Origin: Stromatinia cepivora
Lineage: Eukaryota; Ascomycota; Leotiomycetes; Helotiales; Sclerotiniaceae
Direction of reading: 5' to 3'
Length of the DNA stretch: 64,000 nucleotides
NCBI GenBank assembly: GCA_014898415.1
Contig: RCTD01000015.1
Coordinates: 62,001-126,000, forward strand
The notes below the pieces were generated by a model that was not told where the DNA came from, searched no databases, and worked only from the letters and a program-made list of their open reading frames with translations. This document shows positions 11,369-22,654 of the stretch, in pieces. The number at the start of each line of letters is the position of its first letter. Position 1 is the first letter of the stretch. Both the position numbers and the translations under genes were made by a program.

Positions 11369-14260
11369 ATAAATTTTATATTACAATTCGCTTTATAAAA
11401 TATCCTTAGAACAATTGGAAATCGTTAAAAAATATATTATAAATAATCTTAACAAAAGTTTCATTGAATTCAATCAAATCTTTTATACTATATCCATTCT
11501 ATTTATCAAAAAACTCAATAATAATTTGAAATTCTATATAAACTTTAGATTATTGAATTCCTTGATATATAAAGATCGATATCCCTTTCCTTTGATCAAC
11601 AAAACGCTTTCTCAGTTTTCCGATATTAAAATCTTTACCAAATTCGATATTCGTCAAACTTTCTATTATATAAAAATAGATCCTGCTTCGGAAAAATATA
11701 CTACCTTTCGAACCCAATACAGATCATACAAATGTAAGATCGTACTATTCGGATTAACGAATGATCCTGTAATTTACTAATATTATATAAATAATGTTCT
11801 ATTCGATTATCTAAACGTTTTTTGTATAGTATATCTCGACAATATTTTAATCTATTCTGAAAACAAAGAAAAGCATCAAATTCACGTTAAACTAATTCTC
11901 GAACAATTAGAAACTGTTAATCTACAAACAGATCTCAAGAAATACGAATTCAATATTATATATACCAAATACTTGGGTTTTATTATCTCTATTAAAGGAA
12001 TAAAGATGAACCCTGAAAAGATTGAAATAGTTGAGAATTGGATCTTTTCGATAACAATGAAAGGAATCTAATCATTCCTTAATTTTTGCAATTTTTATCG
12101 ATAATTCATTAAGGATTATAGTATAATAATGAAACCTCTCAATGAATTCATTAAAGCAAATATTAAATTCATATTCGATAAAGTATATCAAAATATATTT
12201 AATATCTTGAAGAAAAAGTTTATCTCTGTTTCATTCCTACAATATTATAATTACCGATTCCTTTATATACTCGAAACAAATACATCCGATAAAATAATTG
12301 CTAATATATTATTACAATAGTATAACGAAGATTGATTTCCTATAATTTATTTCTTCAAAACCATAATTATTATTGAATTGAATTACAAAATTCATAATAA
12401 GGAAATGCTATCAATCATTCGATTTCTCAATTATTAAAAAACGGAATTCATTGGTTTATTATATAAAATCAAGATTTATATCGATTATAAAACCCTCGAA
12501 TATTTCATGATTATCAAAACTCTCAATATTCGACAAATTCATTAAACAGAAATTCTAATCGATTATAACTTCATTATTATATATCGCTCTAGAAAAGATA
12601 ACCCTTTCGTCGATATCTTAATTTATCGAACCGACAAATTGGATTTTCAGAATTATACTAAGAAGAAGAATCATTTTTAGTAATTTATTAAAGATAACCA
12701 AATTGATATCGAAATCATAAAAGAAACCTTACAAAAGCACTATCCAGACGAAACAGCGATTATTAATATCGATTTAAATAAAATCGCTTCTCGATTCGAT
12801 CTAATTAATTATATTATCGAAGCAAATAAAACTATAGATAATTTGTTAATATTCAGAATATAAACTATTCAAGATTATAAATATATATTACTTCAAAATG
12901 ATTTCTTATTCTACAATAATCGTCTAATAATGCCCGATATCAACAACCTTCGAACTTATTTGATTCGTGAAATCTATAATTCCGTTTCTATTATTTATCT
13001 TGGTACAAGCAAAACCTACCTTTTATTATTTCAACAATATTATTGATCCAGAATATACGATATCGTAGTTAGATATATATACAATTATTACATTTACAAA
13101 TACAATTCCATTCTATACAATCATACCCTCAGTTTATTACATCCATTTCCGATTCTTAATCGAATATAATAATATATTATTATAGATTATTATAACTTTA
13201 ATAAAGATAAATACAAATATAACAATATTTTAGTTATTATTGATCGATTGATAAAACAAATTATCTCTATATCTTATCACAAATCAATCAATACTCGAAT
13301 TCAAATATAATTATATTTCTATTATATATATTGATATTATAATCCCCTTGACATTATAATATCGGATCGCAACCCTTAATTCATATTATAATTCTAAAAG
13401 GAATTCAATCAAATCCTAAAAACCGATTTCAAACTATCCATTATTCACTATCCCCAAACCGATGATCAAATTGAGATCTATAATCAATACCTTCAATAAT
13501 AGTTAAAACCATTTATTAGCTATTATCAAAACGATTGATCAGAATTCCTATTTATGATAAATTATATACAACTTACTCTTCTATACAACTTTTTAGAAAG
13601 GCTTATACCCTATAAAACCCTATACAGATATATATTGAAATATATATAGAAATAAAAAGAAAATACTAATAAACTAACAAACAATATAAATATATATAAT
13701 ATCTGTATATATATAGAATACAATAGATTAATTTTTATATAAACAAAAGAAAATCTATTATATACTCAAACCAAAATATCGAAATCTACAAATACTCATC
13801 AATATAAAGTTGATTTCGATATCGGAAATTATATATAATTCAATATAAAGAATTACTCTATCCAAAAATCATCTAAGAAATTAGATTTCCTAATTCAAAA
13901 AAGATTCAAGATCATTAATCGATCTAAGAACTCTTTTAAACTCGAATTCTTGATTACAATGAAAATTCATTCTGTTTTTCTTCCAGATCGATTATACAAG
14001 GTATATAACGATCCTCTTCCTGATTAAATATTCAAATCACCTCCGCTTATTAATATAACTAATGATTCAGAATAAAAAATAGAAAAAATTCTAATAATAA
14101 AGAAAACACGAAAAACCCTATTATATAGAATCTCGTAACTTAATAACAATACCGATCTTATCTGGTATCCTATTTCCGATCTTAAAACATCATTATACCT
14201 TCTATACGATTTTCATCTAACCAATTCAACATTACCTGGTTCTTTCAATCGATTAATTGA
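11369..14260 (+). pseudogene. Gypsy 3' pol remnant: RT, RNase H, integrase, chromodomain
   Basis: Reverse transcriptase starts near 11415 and shows KDRYPFPLINKTLSQFSDIK, IFTKFDIRQTFYYIKID and FGLTNDP, then YLDNILIYS near 11835 (the YLDDILIYS active-site box with D changed to N). RNase H follows to about 12650. The integrase core at about 13200-13560 has LVIIDRLIKQ, IIISDRNP and HYPQTDDQIEIYNQ, corresponding to LVIVDRLTK, IVSDRGPQF and HPQTDGQTERVNQ. A chromodomain near 14050-14250 has KIEKIL, LLYRIS and LIWYPISDL, corresponding to the EVEEILD...YLVKWxG...TWEP pattern. Several in-frame stops inactivate it. The chromodomain suggests the parent element targeted heterochromatin. Confidence 0.9.
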
Positions 14261-15022
14261 TTAAATAAAGCTTTATAAAAACAAAGAGAATAATTATAAT
14301 TATATAAATAACAATTCATTTATAAAATCAAGGGAAAGAAAAGTATTCTTTAATTCAGTAAACTAGATATTATGATTTTATAATGATATATATATATATG
14401 GTCATGAAAGAATCAAAAATTTATACAAATTCGAGGGAATTTGATCGTATATATATATGGTTCGAGCTTTATATAATAGATGAACTGTTACCACCAAGAT
14501 AATACAAAGATAATATATTTCAAAAAACTTATGTTTATAATCATTTCAAAAATCATATAAAGAGAAACTTGAATATAGTAAAAACGAAATATAATATCAT
14601 CCTTATCGATTTTGTTCAATTTAATTGATTTGATCAATTTGATCGATTAATTTGATCGATTTCGGAATTGATTATATTAATCATCCATCATTATTATATT
14701 ATAATTCAATTTCCTTTCCTTTTCTATTGAAACTTTTTCCTTTCAAAGATTCCTTAAATCAAGGAGAATACAAATCAATATTAATTTAACCAATTGATAA
14801 ACGATTTAATCGATTTGATCAATTCATTCATCATTTTGATCAATTTGATCGATTAATTTAATCAATTTAATCAATTTCCAGTAAATTGATTAAATCAACC
14901 AAAATGATTAATTTAATTGATTTAAAGCTTATAAATCTTTACAAAATCTAATTTCCGATAAAATAACAATAAAACAGAGAAATGAAATATTCAAGGGCAA
15001 GCTTTTCCGAAAAAAGGGATAA

Positions 15023-15304
15023 TATTACGAATCGTAAATCACAAAAGGCTAATTATATAATACCTCTTATCTCCTATATCAATTAATGAATTAATCATCT
15101 GTATATATATATTACGATTTATACGATTTAGTATAATAAAATAATAACCCTAATAATGTATACATATAGCCCTACAGCTTACAAATAAATATTTATATAT
15201 ATATATCTAATCGCTCCTTATGAACCATAATTCTTCAATTATAGATTCTAAAGAACATAATTGACCCTGTTTATTCAGCTCTACTACGGCTCTTGTGCGT
15301 CACA
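15023..15304 (+). repeat. Gypsy element 3' LTR
   Basis: 282-bp partner of 2771-3052. It starts TATTACGAATCG (TG changed to TA) and ends GTGCGTCACA. It is preceded by a purine run (AAAAAAGGGA, 15010-15019), the likely polypurine tract, and followed by the AGATT duplication. Confidence 0.93.
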
Positions 15305-15565
15305 AGATTTAAAAAAAAAATCTTTTTGACATTTATTATTTTTAATCTGTATTTTATTTTTTCTATACAAATTTCATTATTTGACAAACTGAAAAACAAA
15401 TAATTTAGTATATTTCCAAATTCCATAAAATAATCTATTGAATTATGAAATATTATACAAAATCTGTTTTTTTTACTATTAAATATATTTCACAAAAAAG
15501 GAAGAATTATTCGAAAAAAAAAGGGGGGATTATTCGACAAATTGTGATTACCGAAACAGCCCTAA

Positions 15566-16221
15566 GAGTTTCCCTCTTTGGGGATTAAACTTGTGGTGGT
15601 TTTATTTTTCTCTGTTAATCCGAGACTTCTGCCACTAACATAGGAGCGATAGTACTCAGTCGCAGATGATGTCTGATCTTGAGGGTGTTCAAACAGATTT
15701 GGTATAGGTACTAAAAAGCACCGGAAATGATCTCAGCCTCGAAATAAACTGTTCGGTGGCTTCAGTTGATTATGCGCATAGGCCAAGATAAGAGGGTGGC
15801 TCAAAATCTCCCCACAGATGAACAACGTACGATGCAAGTGACCTGATCCATATACGAGCACGGAAGTATACGTCGTAGGCATCAATAGCATTCCTCCCCT
15901 TGTTGAAGTTTAATCGATCGAAATTGATACTATATTCACGGGCACCCGGAATATCAGTTGTCAATCACCTGCGGTCGACATATGAATTCGATTACCCGTA
16001 GCTATGCCGCCAAAGATGGAATTGGGAACTGATAATTCGGTTGTCCTTCTGCCCGCCAAGGTGATACTAATGACCCGCGTACGGCCCGAAGTCGGCAACT
16101 CAGTAAATCTGGGGATTGCGAGAGATCTAGCGGCTCTTGGCCAAAAACCCAAAAGCTGCGAGCCTACGTCCAGGGAGCTTATTGACGAAACCAGCTTAGG
16201 TTTGCGAATAAGGTTTTGTTG
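15566..16221. other. Gene-free spacer
   Basis: Normal base composition resumes sharply right after the TAA duplication. There are short frames only (at most ~92 codons), with no domain I can name. Confidence 0.5.
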
Positions 16222-16326
16222 TACAGTAGAAACACGCTATACCGGACATTTTTATACTGGAAATCCCTTTATGCCGGACTAAATAGGCCTGATTTTTTAT
16301 GTCCGGTATAGCGGGGTTCTACTGTA
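16222..16326. mobile_element. 105-bp MITE with pogo/Fot1-like inverted ends
   Basis: 28-bp terminal inverted repeats (16222-16249 and 16299-16326) read TACAGTAGAA..GCTATACCGGACAT inward from both sides, with two mismatches. The element begins and ends with TA. ACAGTAGAAC-type termini and a TA target are typical of the Tc1/mariner-pogo (Fot1/Pot2) group of fungal transposons. Only about 49 bp lie between the arms, so this is a non-autonomous derivative that can fold into a near-perfect hairpin. Confidence 0.85.
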
Positions 16327-18411
16327 TTGGTTATTCCCAGATTTCGCCTGGCACTCGGACCCCCCGTGCTTGACGAGTACGTCAAAGGGGCAAAGCTTCG
16401 AACAAATACGCCTTTGGATAAGGTCTAGTATGACCTACTACATGAAACTATCAAAACTTCCAAATAGATACAGGGTATCCGAAGTTCTTCAACATGAAAG
16501 ATGTCAAGCAAGATTTGCTTATCGGTGTTTCCATCAGTCGCGCCGTCCGAGGTCCGGATTGCGGTCTACGCGACTAGTCCGTGATTTGTTGGACCACAAA
16601 GACTATTAGAGTGAATTAAATTAAAAAAAAATATAGAGAAAGTGAGGATGTATTCATTTTGAGAAGAAAAGTGCAGATCATCTGATCCTGAAGTTCATAT
16701 TGCATGAATCTGCTTTTCCTCCGGACTTAAAATTGAATGTTTACCTCAAAAACATTTAGTACACCCTGCGGTCAGGACTGCTCGGCACACTGCGATTGCA
16801 CATTTAATAACCTGAAGTCGGTCTTTATGCCTTAACTGCCTTGGACGAGCGAGCTTAGTAGAATCTTAAGGCTCGAATGCCGTTGGATTTGTCTAGTGTG
16901 TGTTTTCTGGGTCTCCAAGGTAGGATTTGTCTAAAGATGCTTGTTGATAATCAATGGTGATATATTGAAACGATGTAGAATGCAAATTCACAGGGCTCTG
17001 TAATATAATTGATTGGGTTGAATATCATTGTGATTACTCGGTAGAGCAAAAGGTTATCGAGAAATTATATCAGAGTCAATGGCCATATCAATAGTTTCAT
17101 ATACAGAGGCTATTGTCGTTTTCCTGAATCCTGCTTTGATGTAATTGGCAGAAGCTCAAAACCCATAGTCTACCTCGATCACAGTTTGTAACGAAAATTG
17201 CGTTAGATTACATACTGTTTGGATTCTAATATAGCCAAATTAATTGATGGATTCTATAGAGACCTACCGCAGCTATACAAGAAATGGATTAAAAATATGC
17301 GATGTCTATTGCGTATATGGTCGTCGATGGAAGACGGTTAGCGAACGACTTTTGTTTCCAATATATTGTATCGTTCGGTAAGATTCACAATTGACAGAGG
17401 GTATTTGGTGGTGGGATCCATGGGAACGAGAACACTTTCACGTAAAACTGTATGCAATCAGATGAAAATGGAGAAACATTATATATAGGAATAAACTTTT
17501 TAGTGACATCAGCCGATCATCTTCCTGTCGTGAGAAGCCTATCATTCCTGGCCGTCACTGTATATTTTGGCGGTCACTCCTTTCAAATTTACTAGGTCAG
17601 AACATTTCCTATGAGTCGGCATTATACCTCGTGCACCTCAAAACTACGTTTCAATTTCAAGTTAAATTGTGTCAACTCCGGGTCAGTACTCATGTTCAGC
17701 ACAAATCTCTCCTATGAAGCGAAATCCTCCACGTAAGCGAAAAATGAAGGGGTGGCCAGAGCTGGGATTGGTATATCAATGTTTCTCTTTGATTTGAGCA
17801 ATTCACCAATTTTTAGTTAGATTTAAACAATACAATATCAATACTTTAGACTCGAACACGAGGTCATCAATATTTCAATCCATTTGAGCAATAGACCATC
17901 AGTGACTTAATTCAATTTGAACAATACATCATGCATCATCGATATTTTTGTTCGGCATGATTACTGGAAAAGGTCATGCTAACGCCGTTCGAGACACGTC
18001 CTTTACACATCGGCTGCACAATTCACAGTCCTTAAAGCTGCACATTCTCATGGAGAAATTGAAGCTAGAATGCAGATAATCCCAAATGCCTCAAGACTTC
18101 TGATTAAATGAGGCGTGGCCGATACCATTTGAGCAGATTTGATTGAGGTTGCAATTAAACACGAGGAAAAGAGATGGGAAAAGGGATATGTATAGGCAAA
18201 TCAAAGCCAAATTGACCAAAAATCTAACAATGGAGGTTTGGATATCGGATAAATCATATGTATCATCCCGTATTTTATCAGCGCTGGCAGATATTGTGTT
18301 GTACTATTTCATCATGTAGATTATGTTGCGATACATTTGAGCGTATAAATATGAAGGAGTTGCGTCAACAATACGCAAGATATGCCCCAAGAATCTAACA
18401 CATCGTGGATA
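16327..18411. other. Gene-free stretch with a weak degenerate repeat
   Basis: I see no supported gene. Around 17797-17930 the motif TTTGAGCAAT/TTTGAACAATA recurs four times in varying spacing, a weak degenerate repeat. The rest is stop-rich in all frames. Confidence 0.5.
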
Positions 18412-18990
18412 TGACTTCTGACGCCCAGCGATGGCCATTGGTAGCAGTTGGGCCATCGAGATCCTGGTCGTTCCCGAAAAGGAACCTAGCTCTCATGAGT
18501 GGTGCTGTGCACGCTATTGGTAAGTGAAGCAGGAATTCATTTGATTATTGGCCCCAGGGACTGAACAATGTAGTCAATAAATGGCTCTAGGTGCAGCCAC
18601 ATCGATGGAAGATGACGCAATTCTTAGTCGCTGTATTCAACAAGTTGTCCAGAAGCATCTGTCGCTCAAGAGGCCGTCAAATTGTATGAGAGAGCTCGAA
18701 TACCGTACCCAAAGCACATTCAAAGTAACAAGTCTCATTGGCGAGTGGTACAATATGGCACTCGCCCAATGGTCCGGTCCTTCCCAGGAAGCTCGGGACA
18801 ATGCAATGCTATTGGAACTAGAAAAGCAGCCATCTAACGCAGTCTAAATCTATTTGATGGTCCGAAAACAATAGCCCGTGTATGGCTATTATGCCAAAGA
18901 CCATGCTGTTATGGCTATATCCGGCTTTTGGTGGCACTATGACGGTCGCGATATGACACAAGTAACCACGGACATTACTGAACAACATGC
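18412..18990 (+). pseudogene. Relic of an FAD-dependent (salicylate-hydroxylase-like) monooxygenase
   Basis: This is the C-terminal half of a class A flavin monooxygenase in pieces. Frame one gives WPLVAVGPSRSWSFPKRNLA, then LMSGAVHAI. This resembles the W..P..tWs..nv.LlGDAAHA segment that binds FAD. A plausible intron (18521-18590, GTAAGT...TAG) joins it to GAATSMEDDAIL, resembling the GAAxAIEDA motif. A second frame then gives EAVKLYERARIPYPK, and the first frame returns with QWSGPSQEARDNAMLLELE, a family feature (DGPxQxARDxAM). Two frame changes and the missing N-terminal Rossmann GxGxxG half make it non-functional. The conserved GD of the FAD-binding motif is also altered to SG. Family assignment rests on motif order only. 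Confidence 0.62.
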
Positions 18991-20075
18991 AAATTGATTC
19001 TTGTGGGCGGAGCGTAGATTGAGAAAATTTGAAGCCGATTCGAAGCTATAGAAATGGACCTACAGTTTCTTCAAGACTCGACAGGGCATGACTATCGGCG
19101 AAGTCCTGTACAGTAACGTAACTTCAGATATTGGAAGGACTCATTTTTTTGATGAGACGAGAAGGATGAAATAGCATTGGCAGGTGGAGGCTCCAGCTGG
19201 CTTTTAGCACATAATACTGTAAAATATTCTCCGCGTCTCAATTTACCATAAACTCTTCGACCTGACGACTGGAACTGTGTGCTGGTGGATCGGTTGGTTG
19301 TTGCGGAGTTGGAAAAGAAATGCGATGCAGATTAAAGAGTGGATTTCCTTTCTAGACATAAAGACTTTCGAGGTAACCCGCACACCACTCATATTAATAC
19401 ACGTGTGCTATAACCAGCGATTTTCGAAACAGAAGTGATAAAGTAGATTAGTATTAGAATTTGAAGTTCTTTCCCCCCGCGTTCGGTGTTTTCATGAGGC
19501 TGCCGTAGAATTGACCCTAGCAACGGTAACCTATGCGGAAACTGTCAATATCCAGAAATCTCTTGCGATCCACATAGCAGCTCTTAAATCAATTCAACTG
19601 TGTTAATATGTTAATACACTTTTCCGATACAGAAAATGTAGGTTACTTCCTGAAGGCTTCTCCGGATCAACATATTGGGTTGCGATGGGCTACGTCCCAC
19701 CTTCAACCTATCTGATAGGAAACCGTGGGTAAGATTCTGCACGTAACCTCCCCGGTTGCCAATCGATTAGCCCACGTTTACTCCGCACCGTTAGATACCG
19801 GTACCGGTATATTTCACTACTTAGTCTCCTGCATTATCTTTAGTCGATCTGTGCATGATTACCATTTCTCAAAGTTCATATTGCGTGGCTGGCAGCTTCG
19901 GAGGTTGGTTGTTATCTCTATAAAAGTCCCTCAATTCTTTTACTCCCCAAGTGAGGAAGCCAGTACTCTGTCGAATTCCTATCACTTCGATTTGTTTGAC
20001 CATTTTGCCAAACATTGTTTTATGTACTGGAATTCGCGGGATCATTCACATTCTTAAATCTGCCCTCCGAGAGAG
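18991..20075. other. Spacer upstream of the sphingomyelinase gene
   Basis: Stop-rich in all frames. The longest frame (19725-20057) shows no signal or domain and runs into the presumed 5' leader of the next gene. Confidence 0.45.
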
Positions 20076-22254
20076 ATGGCCAAAAATTTCCTTGCAGCCT
20101 TGATATCGACTGGATACCTCTTTGATCCAACCCAAGCTCAAGCTGGATTGCCAGCAGGAGCTCAATTGCCAGGCGCACCATCTTTTGTTGTTCCATCCGC
20201 TTTCCCTACCTCAGTATTCTCGAGTTATTACCTCAAGCCCGCTGCAACTTCTGAGCCTCAACCTGCTCTTTACGATCCGATATTGAACATTACTTATCCC
20301 CTGAATCTTACCGATCCTACGACTATACCGACTGCAGCCGACGATCCAGTTTACTACCCAGAAGCTGTCGGCGATCTGAGTAATACAGCTCCCGAAACCC
20401 TGGTTCAGAATGCGCTAAATGAGATCAAGGATATCATCTTTAATGATACCGAGTTCTCTAGCAATTGTACGAAATGCATTGCTGCTTTGAGCGTAGGAAA
20501 AGCCCTCGCACAACAAGCACCATCGTATGTACCTGATGCTTTAGTTTCGTTGTGTCAAGCCACAGGCTTTGCAAAAAACACGACCTGTAAGAACAATTAT
20601 GCACCCGGGAGCTGGGGTGCAATATGGACTCAAGTACTAGCATTGGCCAACGTTACTGGCTCGGACGGGCAATATATTTGTAGCTCTCTAAGCACTTCTT
20701 ATTGTCCGACTCCCAGTGCGACAATGCTGAATACTACTGGCTTGTGGAAACCAAAGCCAATCAAGACAAAAGCCCCAAAACCAAGTGGAAAACGAAAGAA
20801 GGTCCTCCATCTTTCAGATTTCCACCTTGATCCCAGATATCAAGTTGCTTCAGAGGCCAATTGTTCTTCCGGCATGTGTTGTAGATACACAAATGCTCCT
20901 ACATCTCAAGCAGTCTTTCCTGCGCCATTGTACGGGTCTTACAAGTAAGTTTAATTGCCAAGATTCATTGGAACAACCAAATAACTGGCTTGCAGATGCG
21001 ATACTCCATATTTCCTTGCGCTCGCAGCTCTCCAATCCATTGGAGCTTTGACTGGTACTGGTGGCTCTGGATCTGAACCTGCATTCACAATCTATACTGG
21101 TATTTGCCCCAGACCTATTCCTGACATTCTGATTGACCGGTTCGATAGGTGACCTCGTTTCCCACGATGCTCAAAACCAGATGTCACGTGCTTATGTTGA
21201 GTATACGGAGACTAGCATCTTCTCAATGCTGAAATCATACATAAAGAATCCAATCTTCCCAGTGCTGGGAAATCATGATTCAACCCCCGAGAACATTGAT
21301 GGTCCCCACAGCTTACCTGGTCCTCTGGGCAAACAATTTAGCTGGAATTATGATCACGTCTCCTCGTTGTGGCAGCATGAGGGGTGGTTGAGTAAGGCAG
21401 ATGCGGAGGAAGCTGCTATCCACTACGCTGCCTATTCAGTGAAAACTCATCTCGGACTTCGGATAATTACAATGAATACCGATTTTTGGTACCGATCTAA
21501 TTACCTCAATTTCATTAATACAACAGATCCTGACGTTTCGGGCACGTTTAAGTTTATGATAAAGGAGCTTCAGGCGGCGGAAGACGCAGGGGAGAGGGTA
21601 TGGATCATTGGCCACGTATTGTCTGGATGGGATGGAACTAATCCACTGCCTAATCCAACAAATCTCTTCTATCAGATAATCGACCGCTTTTCGCCACACG
21701 TTATTGCCAACGTCTTCTTTGGACACACACATGAAGATCAAGTCATGATCTACTATTCAAACAACGGAACTGTCCAAACCTCCTCAACCGCTTTAATGTC
21801 CGGCTGGATCGGTCCTAGCGTAACCCCATTAACCAATCTCAATTCAGGTTTCCGAATGTACGAGATCGACACCGGAACCTTCGACGTCATGGATGCATAT
21901 ACCTTCTACTCAGACGTGAATTCCTATTCTAGTCTCAATGGGACTGGTCCTACCTACCAATTCGAATACTCTACCCGAGCTACGTACGGGCCTTCTATTT
22001 CTTGGCCTGAAGACGCACCACTGAACGCGACGTTTTGGCACCAGGTTACAGAAGCTATGGAGGTTAATAGGACGTTGGTGGAGGTCTTCAATACGTATCA
22101 GGGAAAGAGTTCGGTCAAAAGTCCTAATTGTACCAGTGATGCGTGTGCGCAGGCTAAGGTGTGTTATATAAGGAGTGGTAGTGCGCCGATTGGACGGGCA
22201 TGCCCGCAGGGATTTGCCAGTGTGCAGAGTCCGTATACTGGAAAGAATTTTTGA
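20076..22254 (+). CDS. Secreted acid-sphingomyelinase-like phosphodiesterase
   Basis: Predicted secreted or vacuolar metallophosphoesterase of the acid sphingomyelinase family, which hydrolyses sphingomyelin-type phosphodiesters. The CDS is 20076-20944, 20996-21099 and 21149-22254 (692 aa). The two introns of 51 and 49 bp have GTAAGT/CAG and GTATTT/TAG borders. A signal peptide covers about residues 1-22. A saposin-B-like, Cys-rich segment lies at about 110-215 (CTKC, several N-glycosylation sites). Metal-binding motifs are HLSDFHLD (near 248), GDLVSHD just after intron 2, GNHD, GHVLSGWDG and GHTHED. The order D-x-H, GD, GNHD, GH, GHTH is the full calcineurin-like active site. The C-terminal ~100 residues carry a Cys cluster (SPNCTSDACAQAKVC). 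The true fungal substrate is not known from sequence. The start is the only ATG before a good signal peptide. Confidence 0.92.
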
Positions 22255-22654
22255 GTATGATGAGGAGACAGGGAGATGAACGGATATTGGTAAACAGTAT
22301 AGACACTGAAAATGAGGGACTGGTCAATTATGCAAAGACTATTGAAAACTTTAATTTTTCTACAATTGTGATAAGCCGTCCGAAGCATGGCAACATTGAA
22401 TCATTCTCTTCTACAGATATGTAACACATCGTTGAAGTGTTCTACCAGTGTCCTCGAGGAGTTTCGTGTCATTCAAAACCTCACGTGAAACCAGATGTTT
22501 TCTTCAGTAGTATATCACTTTGAAGCATGATTCAAATGTCTCAGAACGTTCGGAGTTGTGAGGGGAATCACGGATACTCTACAATACAATTTCATTAACT
22601 TTAGGGATTTGTTGTTTGCACTTCATATATATTTAAATCCACACTCTGGCCCTA
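22255..22654. other. Convergent intergenic region (shared 3' ends)
   Basis: 400 bp between the 3' ends of the sphingomyelinase-like gene and dbp6. No gene or structured element is seen. Confidence 0.5.

Larger units (their letters stand above)
2771..15304 (+). mobile_element. Ty3/Gypsy LTR retrotransposon (chromovirus type), RIP-degraded, with nested Copia
   Basis: It is flanked by a 5-bp duplication AGATT (2766-2770 and 15305-15309) and bounded by two 282-bp direct repeats starting TG-like and ending CA-like. The total is 12,534 bp, or about 7.0 kb once the nested Copia and its duplicated 5 bp are removed, a normal Gypsy length. Coding order on the plus strand is gag region, short pre-RT segment, [Copia], reverse transcriptase, RNase H, integrase, chromodomain. 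RT before integrase plus a C-terminal chromodomain defines Ty3/Gypsy chromoviruses. Every coding segment carries stops and the DNA is strongly AT-biased, so it is dead. Confidence 0.93.
2350..15562. mobile_element. Outer MITE-like DNA transposon (PIF/Harbinger-type ends) interrupted by a retrotransposon
   Basis: The ends at 2350-2373 and 15539-15562 are inverted copies of a 24-bp terminus. 21 bases match exactly (CTGTTTCGGTAATCACAATTT). The outer three differ only by G-to-A transitions (AGA against GGG). Both ends are flanked by a direct TAA (2347-2349 and 15563-15565). Removing the Gypsy insertion leaves about 674 bp of non-coding AT-rich DNA. A 3-bp TAA duplication with termini starting GGGCTGTTT is what PIF/Harbinger elements and their Tourist-like MITEs show. 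The superfamily is inferred from the ends only, because no transposase is present. Confidence 0.72.

Noticed and set aside
2347..15565. Reading the AT-rich block as a mitochondrial or centromeric insertion
   Set aside because: LTR pairs, target duplications and retroelement domains explain almost all of it.
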